From positions 186,001 to 250,000 of the forward strand of contig JALHMI010000012.1 of the NCBI GenBank assembly GCA_022844125.1: a DNA stretch of 64,000 bases, in the 5' to 3' direction. The stretch comes from Pirellulales bacterium (GTDB taxonomy: Bacteria > Planctomycetota > Planctomycetia > Pirellulales > PALSA-1355). A program made the translations under genes and the position numbers. This document shows, in pieces, positions 47,186-55,766 of the stretch (within the stretch, counting starts at the first letter, position 1; every line of letters starts with the position of its first letter). The notes below the pieces were generated by a model that saw nothing but the letters and a program-made list of their open reading frames with translations, was not told the DNA's origin and did no database searches.

Positions 47186-47911
47186 ATGTTGACGAAAACC
47201 CCGATTTTGAAAACCCCGAAGTGGATGTTCTCGCTGGCGCTGGGTGCCGCGGGTGCGCTTGGTGGCGAGGCAGCGCTCGGGCAGCAGGCCCAGTCGCAGT
47301 TTCAAGCGCCCGCGAACTCGCTGATGATGGAAGAGACCGGCAAGCTCGAAGGCATGCGCGGCAACATCCTGTCGTTTCGCGATTCGAAGGATGCCGTCTG
47401 GTTGGTGCAGGTCAATCCGCAAACGACCGTGAACATTGCCGGCGAGGCCAAGCTCGACTACCTGCGGACCGGGATGCTGGTCCAGCTCAAGGGAACGATC
47501 AACGAAGAGGGAGCCTTCGAAGAGCCGGTTGCCGAACTCGAAGTGCTCAACAGCAAAGGGAAGCCCACACTCGGCCTGTTCAACGTCGCCGACGATCCAG
47601 ACGAAGCCAAGCCGGTGCGCGAGCCCGAGGCCGGCGAGTATCTCGTGCGTGCCCGGGTGATCGGCGTCAAGGACGACGAGCTGAACCTGGTGGCCGGGCG
47701 GCTGAAGCTCTCGGCCAAGCCGGCGGAGGATTTGAAAGTCGTGCTCGCCGTCGACGACCCGACGCTCGCACAGCCGGGCGATGCGATGAAGCTCAAGGCC
47801 TGGTTCTACGAGAACAGCCGGCCCAATGCGATGGCGCCGGGGAAGGCGCTGGCCGAAAGCGTGGACATCACGCTGGCGAATCCGCCGCTGGTAAGCAAGC
47901 GCGGGCGGTAA
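47186..47911 (+). CDS. secreted protein of unknown function
   Basis: 241 residues. A signal peptide (WMFSLALGAAGALGGEAALG) is followed by a beta-rich domain that could be a repeated OB-like module (LEGMRGNILSFRDSKDAVWL, LRTGMLVQLKGTINEEGAFE, YLVRARVIGVKDDELNLVAG). A helical C-terminal segment follows (WFYENSRPNAMAPGKALAES). No named family recognised; probably a planctomycete lineage protein. A strong GAGGAGGT RBS precedes the ATG. Confidence 0.75.
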   Translation: MLTKTPILKTPKWMFSLALGAAGALGGEAALGQQAQSQFQAPANSLMMEETGKLEGMRGNILSFRDSKDAVWLVQVNPQTTVNIAGEAKLDYLRTGMLVQLKGTINEEGAFEEPVAELEVLNSKGKPTLGLFNVADDPDEAKPVREPEAGEYLVRARVIGVKDDELNLVAGRLKLSAKPAEDLKVVLAVDDPTLAQPGDAMKLKAWFYENSRPNAMAPGKALAESVDITLANPPLVSKRGR

Positions 47912-47945
47912 TGCGCATTCCGCCTCGAATGGCACGTCTGGGGTG

Positions 47946-47977
47946 GCACAGGTGGCCGCGTAGCGGCTCACCTGTGC
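47946..47977. repeat. GCACAGGTG inverted repeat
   Basis: GCACAGGTG (47946-47954) and CACCTGTGC (47969-47977) form a perfect 9-bp stem with an inner CCGCGTAGCGG dyad, 35 nt after the stop codon of the 47186 gene. It could act as a terminator but has no T-tract. Confidence 0.55.
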
Positions 47978-48074
47978 TAGTGCTCTCACTCACTCAACGG
48001 TTACTGACGCCGGGCAGAACTTGCACGGGTGAACTGAGTACAGTCACCCATGGCACACGTACCGCCCGAATTTT

Positions 48075-48350
48075 TTAGATCCCGATCTGAGCCAGCGCGT
48101 CGATGACGCTGCGGAGGTTGCCGGCCAGCGTCGGGTGCGAAGCTTCGTAATTGCGGAGCGCTTCGCCGAACGTGTCGGCCATGCCTTCGTGTTCCTCGGC
48201 CGCAGGCGCTTCTTTAGCCAACACGGTCCGGGCTTCGGCGATCGTAGTTTCCAGATGCTCCGCCACGGCGGGATCGAGCGTGCGCATCTCAGCAAGCCGG
48301 GCCTGCAGATCCTCGAGCGCCTGCCGCAACTTTTCGTGACCGCCATTCAT
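48075..48350 (-). CDS. DUF4404 family protein
   Basis: 91 residues, near the family length. It is almost all alpha-helical, with LRQALEDLQARLAEMRTLDP, LETTIAEARTVLAKEAP and a C-terminal FGEALRNYEASHPTLAGNLR ending LAQIGI, the typical DUF4404 signature. Function unknown. The ATG at 48350 was chosen over a GTG three codons upstream. Confidence 0.8.
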   Translation of the reverse strand: MNGGHEKLRQALEDLQARLAEMRTLDPAVAEHLETTIAEARTVLAKEAPAAEEHEGMADTFGEALRNYEASHPTLAGNLRSVIDALAQIGI

Positions 48351-48440
48351 GGTTCGCACCCTATAATCAACGAAAGTAATGCATTCTAGCGGGCTGCACG
48401 ATTGCCGCCTGTCAAAATTCTATCATGCCGATACGACAGC

Positions 48441-49043
48441 ATGTCAGAGCCAATCACATCGAATTATCGGCGTGCGGTGTCGCTGATCGAGGCGCTGGTT
48501 GTTCTGGCAATCGTGGCACTGCTGGTAGCGCTGCTCATCCCTGCCGTCCATTACTCGCGGCAGTCGGCCAGACGGACTGCTTGTGCCGGCAATCTGCGTC
48601 AACTCGGAATCGCATTGCAGGAAATGTGGGATTTGCAGCGCGGTGCGCAGGCGAAGCCAGTTCCTGAGGGGGCGATTCACGGCTGGGCGATTGACGTATT
48701 GCCGTTCATCGAAGAGCAGGCACTGGCCGATCAGCTCGACGGAATGCCGATCCTTGACCCCGCCAGCCCACTGCCCGCCGCACGATTGCGACCTTCATTA
48801 ATGCGCTGTCCTTCGGGGTTCGAGGGGGACAGCAGCATCGCAACGGTTCCCTCAGGAGATTACACGCTGAACGGGAGTTACCTGGCGGACGTGAGACTCG
48901 ATTCACGAATTCCCTGGGTTTATAGCCCCGGTGTCATCGCCGGCGGTCCCGCGCAGCAATTGCCCCACGGTGGCGGCTATAACGTGCTCTACATGAAGGG
49001 AGATCGCCGGCAAAGTGTCGGATATAGATCTGCTGATGACTAG
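48441..49043 (+). CDS. prepilin-like protein with atypical cleavage site
   Basis: 200 residues. N-terminus RRAVSLIEALVVLAIVALLV resembles a pseudopilin signal, but the usual Gly at -1 and Phe at +1 are replaced by Ala/Val (A|V), with Glu+5 retained. Then IPAVHYSRQSARRTACAGNL, the DUF1559-type block, and a short Pro/Gly-rich C-terminal region (LPAARLRPSLMRCPSGFEGD) without the H-x-DG terminal module of full DUF1559 proteins. Either a minor pseudopilin or a degenerate one. Confidence 0.75.
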   Translation: MSEPITSNYRRAVSLIEALVVLAIVALLVALLIPAVHYSRQSARRTACAGNLRQLGIALQEMWDLQRGAQAKPVPEGAIHGWAIDVLPFIEEQALADQLDGMPILDPASPLPAARLRPSLMRCPSGFEGDSSIATVPSGDYTLNGSYLADVRLDSRIPWVYSPGVIAGGPAQQLPHGGGYNVLYMKGDRRQSVGYRSADD

Positions 49044-49104
49044 CCGCGTCTGGACGACGTTGCCGACGGGCGAAATCGATACGGCACCGGCATATGCCGG
49101 CCAA

Positions 49105-49133
49105 TTGTCGATCTTTCCGGCGACCGGTATAAT
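49105..49133 (+). promoter_or_regulatory. sigma-70 type promoter of gapdh
   Basis: TTGTCG at 49105-49110 and TATAAT at 49128-49133 with exactly 17 nt between, 90 nt before the GTG start of the glyceraldehyde-3-phosphate dehydrogenase gene. Confidence 0.65.
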
Positions 49134-49223
49134 CGGCCGTTTCCATTAACCCAGCTAGGCGGTGTCCTGCGTCCTGTTCGCGCTTTGGCGCGGGGGCGTC
49201 TTTAAGTCTGAAGGAGAGTTGTC

Positions 49224-50258
49224 GTGGCAATTCGCGTTGCTATTAACGGATTCGGCCGCATCGGCCGACTGGTGTTCCGCAATCTGATGGCCCGCAAGGG
49301 CGAGTTCGACGTCGTGGCGATCAACGACCTGACGGACAACGAAACCCTGGCCACGCTGCTCAAGTACGACAGCACCCACCGCCGCTATCCGGGCAAGGTC
49401 ACTTACAACGACAAGTTCATCACGGTCGACGGCCACGAGATCGAAGCCCTGGCGATGCGTGACCCGGCCGAGCTGCCCTGGGGACGGCTGAACGTCGACG
49501 TCGTCGTCGAGAGCACCGGCTTCTTCACCGCTCGCGAGAGCACGAAGGATGGCAAGACCAAGCCGGGTTACGACACGCACTTGAAGGCTGGCGCGAAGCG
49601 CGTCGTGCTGAGTGCTCCGGCCAAAGACGGCGCCGACCTGACCTGCGTGATCGGCGTCAACGACGACCAGCTGACCAAGGAGCAGAAGTGCATCTCGAAC
49701 GCGAGCTGCACCACGAACTGCCTGGCCCCGATGGCCAAGGTGCTCAACGACAGCTTCGGCATCACCAAGGCCCTGATGACCACGGTGCATGCCTACACCA
49801 ACGACCAGCGGTTGCAGGACCTGCCGCACGACAACCTGTATCGTGCCCGGGCTGCCGCGCAGAACATCATTCCGACCAGCACCGGCGCGGCCGCCGCGAT
49901 CGGCCTGGTGATTCCGGCGCTCAAGGGCAAGATGACCGGCATCTCGCTGCGGGTGCCCGTACCGACCGGCAGCATTGTGGACCTGACTTCGGTCATGGCC
50001 AAGGATGTGACGAAGGAAGAAGTCAACGCGGCGATGAAGAAGGCCGCCGAAGGGCCGATGAAGGGCATCCTCTCCTACAACGAAGATCCAATCGTCTCGA
50101 CCGACATCATCGGCGATTCGCACAGCTCGATCTTCGTGCCCGACTGGACCCAGGTGCTGGAAGGCAACCTGCTGAAGACGCTCAGCTGGTACGACAACGA
50201 ATGGGGCTACAGCTGCCGCACGGTGGACCTGATTGCGAAGATTGCGAAGCTGATCTAA
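49224..50258 (+). CDS. gap: glyceraldehyde-3-phosphate dehydrogenase, type I
   Basis: 344 residues, full length. NAD-binding [14 protein letters not shown] at the N-terminus; catalytic Cys162 in [13 protein letters not shown]; His base in [18 protein letters not shown]; and phosphate-binding [11 protein letters not shown] at the end. It oxidises glyceraldehyde-3-phosphate in glycolysis or runs in reverse in gluconeogenesis. The GTG start has AAGGAGAG 6 nt upstream. The NAD or NADP preference cannot be read confidently. Confidence 0.97.
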   Translation: MAIRVAINGFGRIGRLVFRNLMARKGEFDVVAINDLTDNETLATLLKYDSTHRRYPGKVTYNDKFITVDGHEIEALAMRDPAELPWGRLNVDVVVESTGFFTARESTKDGKTKPGYDTHLKAGAKRVVLSAPAKDGADLTCVIGVNDDQLTKEQKCISNASCTTNCLAPMAKVLNDSFGITKALMTTVHAYTNDQRLQDLPHDNLYRARAAAQNIIPTSTGAAAAIGLVIPALKGKMTGISLRVPVPTGSIVDLTSVMAKDVTKEEVNAAMKKAAEGPMKGILSYNEDPIVSTDIIGDSHSSIFVPDWTQVLEGNLLKTLSWYDNEWGYSCRTVDLIAKIAKLI

Positions 50259-50359
50259 TTCGAGACCAACAGCGCGCGGGCGTCGATTGCCCGCGAAGCG
50301 ATTGAAATTATGAAGTCTAGTGGCTGGCCGCACTCATCACTCCTGGAAGGATTTTGATC

Positions 50360-50461
50360 ATGGGAAACAAGGATCGCCGTAAGGAAAAGAAGAAGCCGAA
50401 ACAGCCCAAAACCACGGCCAAGCCGGCGAAGCCCGCAGATCGGTTTGCGAACGGCAAGTAG
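50360..50461 (+). CDS. 33-residue Lys-rich micro-protein
   Basis: MGNKDRRKEKKKPKQPKTTA then KPAKPADRFANGK, preceded by GGAAGGA 9 nt upstream. Basic low-complexity proteins of similar size with this N-terminus occur in several bacterial groups as conserved hypotheticals (recalled, not checked). It lies 100 nt after gap and is followed by a strong terminator, so it is likely in that transcript. Possible nucleic-acid binding is inferred from charge only. Confidence 0.65.
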   Translation: MGNKDRRKEKKKPKQPKTTAKPAKPADRFANGK

Positions 50462-50523
50462 TCTGCGGAAGCACGATTTGCTCGCGGCCCAGGTCGCGTC
50501 CGAAACCGCCGTTGAATCATGAA

Positions 50524-50556
50524 CTGCGTGAGCACTCCCAGTGGGCGCTCACGCAG
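50524..50556 (+). terminator. rho-independent terminator of the gap-micro-protein transcript
   Basis: Perfect 10-bp stem CTGCGTGAGC/GCTCACGCAG with a 13-nt loop followed directly by TTTTTTTT. Confidence 0.93.
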
Positions 50557-50643
50557 TTTTTTTTCGCGCCCTCCATCAGCAGTGCATTACGATAAGTCCA
50601 GATCGATTCGCAACCATCAGCTTCCATGCGAGGGCTTAGTCCC

Positions 50644-51498
50644 ATGAAAGACCGCCTGCTTACGATCGTGCTTTCCGTCGCCGCCACGCTCGGCATCATG
50701 AAGGCCGAGCCGGAAAGGTATCAAGAGCTTGAAGTCGATCGGCTGATCGTGCGCGACGAGTTGATCGTCTCCGATACGGGCAAGATCTGGGAAGAGGGCT
50801 ACGAGGAGCACCAGATTCCACGCGGCATCTATGCCAAGTCGCTGGCCGACGGGCCGGGTGGTTTGTGGGTTCGCAGCCGACTGATCAAAGGCGAGATCGA
50901 CGATCCGTTCGACGATCGCTTTCACGCGCTTGAGCGGAAGGGCGTGATCCGCCAGGCGCCAGGCCACATCTCGTGGAACGTGTGGCTCGACGGCGCATGG
51001 CGTCAGATGGCCATCCTGCAGGGCGAAGGCGTCGAGTTTTCCGAGGTGCCGCGCGAACAGTGGAACGGCAGCACGCATCCCGGGCGAATTCGTTTTCAGT
51101 CATTCCGGCCGGGCCATCAGGAACCGCTGACCGATGCGCTCATCGGGCAGGGCCGGATGACGCTAGGCGGCGGTGGTTACGGCGGCGGAGGCCTGCCGCT
51201 GCCGACGCACGTGCTTGAACTGTGGGGCGGCACGCTGCAAAGTCACGAAACCAAATCCCCAAACGCGCCGCGCGTGCTGAGCGACGATGGTTCCGGCGCT
51301 CACACGTACGCGCTGGTCGCGGTCGATGCCGAGGGCCGCCGCACGATATCCTCGCCGAGCGTGGAAGCCAAGGGAATCGCAAAGCTGGCCTGGGACAGCG
51401 TGGCCGGCGCGGACCAGTACATCGTGGTGCGCGACGGCCAGGAACTTTCCGCCGTGCGAGTCGAGGGCGCGGAAAAGATCTGGCAAGACGCACAGTGA
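50644..51498 (+). CDS. protein of unknown function with N-terminal hydrophobic segment
   Basis: 284 residues. A weak N-terminal hydrophobic stretch (RLLTIVLSVAATLGIMKAEP) could be an export signal. Then a mixed domain (YQELEVDRLIVRDELIVSDT, WEEGYEEHQIPRGIYAKSLA) and a C-terminal Fn3-like beta module (YALVAVDAEGRRTISSPSVE, LAWDSVAGADQYIVVRDGQE). A Gly-rich linker GGGGYGGGGLPLPTH joins them. Function unknown. The start at 50644 has GAGGG about 9 nt upstream; ATG at 50626 is an alternative. Confidence 0.72.
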   Translation: MKDRLLTIVLSVAATLGIMKAEPERYQELEVDRLIVRDELIVSDTGKIWEEGYEEHQIPRGIYAKSLADGPGGLWVRSRLIKGEIDDPFDDRFHALERKGVIRQAPGHISWNVWLDGAWRQMAILQGEGVEFSEVPREQWNGSTHPGRIRFQSFRPGHQEPLTDALIGQGRMTLGGGGYGGGGLPLPTHVLELWGGTLQSHETKSPNAPRVLSDDGSGAHTYALVAVDAEGRRTISSPSVEAKGIAKLAWDSVAGADQYIVVRDGQELSAVRVEGAEKIWQDAQ

Positions 51499-51528
51499 TC
51501 GTTGGACTCATTGAGCAACAAAAAAAGA

Positions 51529-51570
51529 GTCCGAGCTGTCGACACCGCTAGCGATGCCGACAGCTCGGAC
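51529..51570 (-). terminator. shared terminator between convergent genes, strongest for ferritin
   Basis: Perfect 13-bp stem GTCCGAGCTGTCG/CGACAGCTCGGAC with a 16-nt loop; on the minus strand it is followed by CTCTTTTTTTG. It lies between the stop of the 50644 gene and ferritin. Confidence 0.9.
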
Positions 51571-51610
51571 TTCTTGAAACTGAAGCGAACAACGAGCCAA
51601 TCAGGCGCGA

Positions 51611-52117
51611 TCAGGCGCCGCCTTTGTCCGGGGCCCGGCTGGCCAGTTCGCGGTCGAGGTCCAGGATCGCGGCCGGGTCATCCTTGGTCAGGTGGAACTT
51701 GGCCACGATTTCGCGGGCGGTCTTCTCTTCTTCCACTTGCTCGGTGATGAACCACTGCATTTCCACCAGCGCGGCAAAGGCCTTCTCGTTGTGGGCCAGT
51801 TCGTAGATCAGGTCGATCTCGGCCGTGGTGCTCTGCTCCTGCTCGAGCGCCGTTTCAAACACGTGGGTCAGCGACTTGAACTTGATGTTCGGTTCGCTGA
51901 TGGCGCGGAGCGCGATCTTGCCATCTCGGGCGAGTAGAAAGTCGAACAGCCGCATCGCGTGGCCGTACTCTTCCTGGCTCTGCAGGCGCAGCCACTTGGC
52001 GCAGCCGGCGAAGTTTTCGTGCTCGCAGTAAGCGCTCATTGCCAGGTAGGTGTACGAAGCGCTGAGCTCGTTGTTGATCTGCTTGTTGATGGCCTCTTGA
52101 ACTTTTTGACTGAGCAT
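51611..52117 (-). CDS. ftnA: bacterial non-haem ferritin
   Basis: 168 residues, standard length for ferritins. Ferroxidase ligands are all in place: Glu17 (INNELSAS), Glu50 and His53 (SQEEYGHAMR), Glu94 (LEQEQSTT) and Gln127 with EE (ITEQVEEEK). It assembles into the 24-subunit iron store. A near-ideal AAGGAGG RBS precedes the ATG. Confidence 0.95.
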   Translation of the reverse strand: MLSQKVQEAINKQINNELSASYTYLAMSAYCEHENFAGCAKWLRLQSQEEYGHAMRLFDFLLARDGKIALRAISEPNIKFKSLTHVFETALEQEQSTTAEIDLIYELAHNEKAFAALVEMQWFITEQVEEEKTAREIVAKFHLTKDDPAAILDLDRELASRAPDKGGA

Positions 52118-52528
52118 TGACCTGCCCTCCTTTTTTCAACGTGCGTGTTTCTGCAATTCACTCATTCGCACAACGAGGAGGCTCAGCGGCGGCGAGGCCT
52201 GGTCTCGTGCGTTGAGATTGTACGATGTTCTCGCGAAAAAAAGAGGGCCAGCCGCGGCATGCGCTTCGTGCATGACCCGCGGCCGGCCTTGTAACTCGCG
52301 ATCGTCTGCTGATGAACGGAGACTCAGTCTCAACTACCTGTGTCGCAGGCGAAATACACCTGACGGGCGCTCATTAAGTTCAGTTGTGGCAAGCGGACGA
52401 CGACTCCCCATCGATCGACCCATTGCGAGACTCGTTCTCAGCAGCGAGCGAAAAATTATCTCGACCCGACAGGAACGTCGACGTTGACATTTACGCACGC
52501 GGTTCCCGTGGCTCGTAAGCGTTCATGC
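52118..52528. other. intergenic region with an isolated terminator
   Basis: About 410 nt between the ferritin and lipoprotein genes, both minus. It holds the minus-strand hairpin at 52246-52288 and a short CGTAAGC/GCTTACG dyad at 52516-52535. No protein-like frame. Must contain the ferritin promoter; a TACAAT-like element was seen but without a good -35. Confidence 0.5.
52246..52288 (-). terminator. strong terminator 240 nt past the lipoprotein gene
   Basis: Stem GGCCAGCCGCGG/CCGCGGCCGGCC with one mismatch, followed on the minus strand by CTCTTTTTTT. It is too far from the 52529 gene to be an ordinary terminator unless that gene has a long 3' UTR. Confidence 0.75.
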
Positions 52529-52999
52529 TTACGGTCCGATGCTGCGCGGGTTCTTCGCCAAAAAGTCGCGCGGTCCGCGGTTCGTGTAGTACGGGTACGT
52601 CACGCCCGCGGTCGGCGGACCAGCGGCGAATTCGTACTGGCCACCGGCATTGCGGCGCTGGTGCACCAGCGGGTGGTGATGGGCCGGATGGTTCTTCCCG
52701 CCCGCCGGGCGCTGGGCATACGAACCGGGGCCGAGTTGTTCTTCGATGTAGCCGTCGCCGCCGTCGGCGTAGCCACTGTCGGCAAATCCGCCGGGACCGG
52801 TCACCGAACCGCCGGCCATACCGCAGTCGCTGCAGCCGCTGCCGCCACAACCGGCGCCGCAACCGCCGTCACAAGGGCCTTCGTGGCCGTAGGCCCCGCA
52901 GCCCCCGCAACCCGAGCAGAACATCCGCTCGAAGCAACAGCATCCGGTGCTGGTGGCGACGAGTGTCAGTGCCGCGATGGCAAAGATCGCGCGTTTCAT
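52529..52999 (-). CDS. Cys/Gly-rich secreted lipoprotein
   Basis: 156 residues. Lipobox-like FAIAALTLVATSTGCCCFER (Cys at the lipobox), then a dense Cys/Gly region (CSGCGGCG, GCGAGCGGSGC) and a His/Pro-rich tail ending GPRDFLAKNPRSIGP. The same C-terminal pattern recurs in planctomycete exported proteins I recall, but it is uncharacterised. Metal binding is suggested by the Cys clusters only. ATG at 52999 places the lipobox properly; AAAGGATG lies upstream. Confidence 0.65.
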   Translation of the reverse strand: MKRAIFAIAALTLVATSTGCCCFERMFCSGCGGCGAYGHEGPCDGGCGAGCGGSGCSDCGMAGGSVTGPGGFADSGYADGGDGYIEEQLGPGSYAQRPAGGKNHPAHHHPLVHQRRNAGGQYEFAAGPPTAGVTYPYYTNRGPRDFLAKNPRSIGP

Positions 53000-53448
53000 G
53001 ATCGCTTGCATCCTTTCTCGCTGAATGAAATCACCGGCCGGCCCACGGTTCCCCAGTGAGCGGCCCCTATCTCAGCTCGAATCCCCCCTGGATCAAAGCT
53101 TGAAAGCGAACTAGCTGGTCGCAGCGCGGTCTCCGTGAGAGTGCCCTGGCGGCCGGGCAAGCCTTGCGGCGTGCTAGAGGGACTATCGGCCGTCAAAACC
53201 GGCAGAGTTGAAAGAATCGATACAACGCGCAGTTCCTGCGAGATCCGGCCCGGTGCTAGCAGTGCCGGCGGCCGGTCGCCTAGGGCGATGCTTCTCTTGG
53301 CCCTCCCGGCTCAATCTGATACAAGAGCGCGACGCAAAAACGCTTGGCGGCACTGGCAGTAGCGGCCACGCGAGGTCGGCAGGAAACGACTCGCGCCCGC
53401 CACCACAACTCTCGCCGCCAATACTCTCGCGCAGGAAAGCATTCAAGG
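53000..53448. other. intergenic region before the ABC exporter
   Basis: About 450 nt. No supported gene; open frames are Arg/Pro-rich. No clear promoter or repeat. Confidence 0.45.
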
Positions 53449-55446
53449 ATGGGCAATTTCGGGCGCGTCGTGCGCGTGGCTTTAGGCTATTACTGGACCG
53501 TCGCTGCATCGGTTGTGTGCGCGCTCATCGTCGCGGTGCTCTGGGGCGCGAACATCAGCTTTCTCTATCCGATCGTCGAGGTCGTCGGCAATCAGCAGAG
53601 CCTGGGCCAGTGGGTCGACAAGTCCATCGCCGAGGCCGAGACAACGCTCGCCGAGCAGCGCGCGATCGCGGCCAATCTGGAAAAACAACTGACCTCCGCG
53701 GCTGCGGGCGAGAAAGCCAGCCTGTCGCGCGAGTTGCGCGCCGTGAAGGGGCGCGCCCAGGCCGCGGACGATGCCCTCACGCGCAGCCGGTGGCTGAAGC
53801 CCTGGATTGATGCTTACCTGCCGAGCGATCCGTTTCAGACGCTGCTGGTGATCATGCTCGCGTTTCTGGGCGCCACGGTCATCAAAGACTTCTTCATGGT
53901 GCTGGGGTCCGCGCTGGCCGATCGGATCGCACAACTGGCGGTCTTCGACATTCGCAAGGAGTTCTTTCGCCGCACGCTGCGGATGGAGCTGGGCACGTTT
54001 AGCGAAAGCGGCACCAGCGATCTGATGTCCCGCTTCACGCACGACGTCGAGAGCCTGGCGGGCGGCCTGCAGACGCTCTTCGGCCGCGCGGTTCGCGAGC
54101 CCCTCAAGATGGTTTCCTGCTTCGTGCTGGCCGCCTTCATCTGCTGGCAGCTCCTGGTGCTTTCGCTGGTCGTGGTGCCAGTTGCGGGCTTCCTGATCGG
54201 CATCCTGGCCAAGACGCTCAAGCGTGCGAACCGCAAAGCGCTCGAAGAGATGTCCTCGCTGTTCACAATCCTCAACGAGACATTCCTGGGAATCAAAGTG
54301 GTGAAGGCGTTCACCATGGAACGCTATGAGCGCCGCCGCTTCCACGAGACCAGTAAGAAGGTCTATAAGAAGTCGATGCGGATCGCCGTCGTCGATGCGA
54401 TGGTCAATCCCGTCACCGAGGTGATGGGCATGATCACCATCACGCTGGCGATCCTGTTCGGGGCCTATCTTGTCATCAGCGGCGAAACGCACATCCTGGG
54501 CATCAAGATGAGCAGCGAGCCGCTTTCGCTCAGCGCCTTGATGGCGTTCTACGGGGCGCTCGCTGGCGTGAGCGACCCGGCCCGCCGGCTGTCCGAGGTC
54601 TTCAGCCGGTTGCAGCGGGCCTCGGCCGCCTCGGATCGGATTTACGAAAAGCTCGATCGCACGCCTCGCGTCTGCGATCCGGTGCAGGCCCGCCTCGTGG
54701 GCCGGCACCATCGCGACCTGGTTTTCGAGAACGTCTCGTTCCGTTACTCCCACGCCCAGCCGGTACTCGAAGAGATCAATCTGCGGATCCCCTTTGGCGA
54801 AACCGTGGCAATCGTCGGGCCCAACGGTTGCGGCAAGAGCACGCTTGCGAACCTGATTCCCAGGTTCTACGACCCGGCCTCGGGTTCGATCCGGATGGAC
54901 GGCGTCGACCTGCGCGACATGCGACTGCGCGACCTGCGGAGCCAGATCGGGCTGGTGAATCAAGAGACGCTGCTGTTCGACGACACGGTGCTGAACAACA
55001 TTCGCTATGGCTCGCCGCACGCCACGCGTCAGCAGGTGATCGAAGCCGCCAAGCAGGCCCATGCACACCGGTTCATCGAACAGAAGCTCGAACAAGGCTA
55101 CGACACGGTGGTGGGGCAGGGGGGCGGACGACTCTCCGGCGGACAGCGACAGCGAATCTCGCTGGCTCGGGCGATCCTGCGCGACCCGGCAATTCTGATC
55201 CTCGATGAAGCCACCAGTCAGATCGACCTCGAAAGCGAACAGCTCATTCATAAGGTGCTTGAGCAGTTCATTCGCCATCGGACCGCCGTGATCATCACGC
55301 ACCGCCTGGCCACGCTGGCCTTGGCCGATCGAGTGATCGTGATGAACGCAGGCCAGATTATCGACCTGGGCACCCACGAGCAGCTTCTCGCGCGCTGCGA
55401 TGTCTACCGCCGACTGCATCAGATGCAGTTCAAAGAAACGGCCTAA
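53449..55446 (+). CDS. MsbA-like ABC exporter (fused permease and ATPase)
   Basis: 665 residues. Six membrane helices with an unusual insertion after the first: residues 55-112 form a coiled coil (DKSIAEAETTLAEQRAIAAN, KASLSRELRAVKGRAQAADD). The NBD has Walker A VGPNGCGKST (about 457-465), signature LSGGQRQRISLARA (about 561), Walker B LILDEATSQIDLESE, then the His switch ITHRLATLALADR. Exporters of this type move lipids, drugs or peptides; substrate unknown. No partner protein is nearby. Confidence 0.9.
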   Translation: MGNFGRVVRVALGYYWTVAASVVCALIVAVLWGANISFLYPIVEVVGNQQSLGQWVDKSIAEAETTLAEQRAIAANLEKQLTSAAAGEKASLSRELRAVKGRAQAADDALTRSRWLKPWIDAYLPSDPFQTLLVIMLAFLGATVIKDFFMVLGSALADRIAQLAVFDIRKEFFRRTLRMELGTFSESGTSDLMSRFTHDVESLAGGLQTLFGRAVREPLKMVSCFVLAAFICWQLLVLSLVVVPVAGFLIGILAKTLKRANRKALEEMSSLFTILNETFLGIKVVKAFTMERYERRRFHETSKKVYKKSMRIAVVDAMVNPVTEVMGMITITLAILFGAYLVISGETHILGIKMSSEPLSLSALMAFYGALAGVSDPARRLSEVFSRLQRASAASDRIYEKLDRTPRVCDPVQARLVGRHHRDLVFENVSFRYSHAQPVLEEINLRIPFGETVAIVGPNGCGKSTLANLIPRFYDPASGSIRMDGVDLRDMRLRDLRSQIGLVNQETLLFDDTVLNNIRYGSPHATRQQVIEAAKQAHAHRFIEQKLEQGYDTVVGQGGGRLSGGQRQRISLARAILRDPAILILDEATSQIDLESEQLIHKVLEQFIRHRTAVIITHRLATLALADRVIVMNAGQIIDLGTHEQLLARCDVYRRLHQMQFKETA

Positions 55447-55472
55447 GCCGGGCCAAGCGTTCTTCACGGCGT

Positions 55473-55512
55473 GCAATCCCCGGCTCTGCCTGCGCTTTGG
55501 CACGGGGATTGC
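55473..55512 (+). terminator. terminator of the ABC exporter gene
   Basis: Perfect 10-bp stem GCAATCCCCG/CGGGGATTGC with a 20-nt loop, followed by TTTGTAG. The loop contains GGCTCTGCCTGCGCTTTGGC, related to the CCCCGGCTTTGCC repeats. Confidence 0.65.
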
Positions 55513-55722
55513 TTTGTAGCCCGTCGGAACAGACGGAGAGACTCCGATCCTTGAGCACGGGGCCGAAACAGAGAAGAAGTAAGAGGTTTCGGGGCCGGTC
55601 AGAGGGAAGAGGTGTAGCAACGCAAGCGGAAATGCAACGGATCTAAAGACTTAAGCTCAGTTGGAACAGCGAGGCCTGAGCCCCAGTCGACAGTGAAGAG
55701 GCAGTATTTCCGCAGGTAAAAA

Positions 55723-55766
55723 GGCGAGTCGGAGCCCTGAAAGCAGTCTAAGGGCTTCGACTCGCC
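55723..55766 (-). terminator. long terminator-like hairpin in the intergenic region
   Basis: 16-bp stem GGCGAGTCGGAGCCCT/AGGGCTTCGACTCGCC with one mismatch and a 12-nt loop. On the minus strand it is followed by TTTTTACC, on the plus strand by TGTTGCGTTTTAAT, so it could stop transcripts from both sides. No minus-strand gene precedes it. Confidence 0.65.

Noticed and set aside
53482-55620. A 712-codon open frame opposite the MsbA-like exporter
   Set aside because: It mirrors the exporter gene, which has Walker and signature motifs; the opposite frame has no domain and its composition is a shadow of GC-rich codons.
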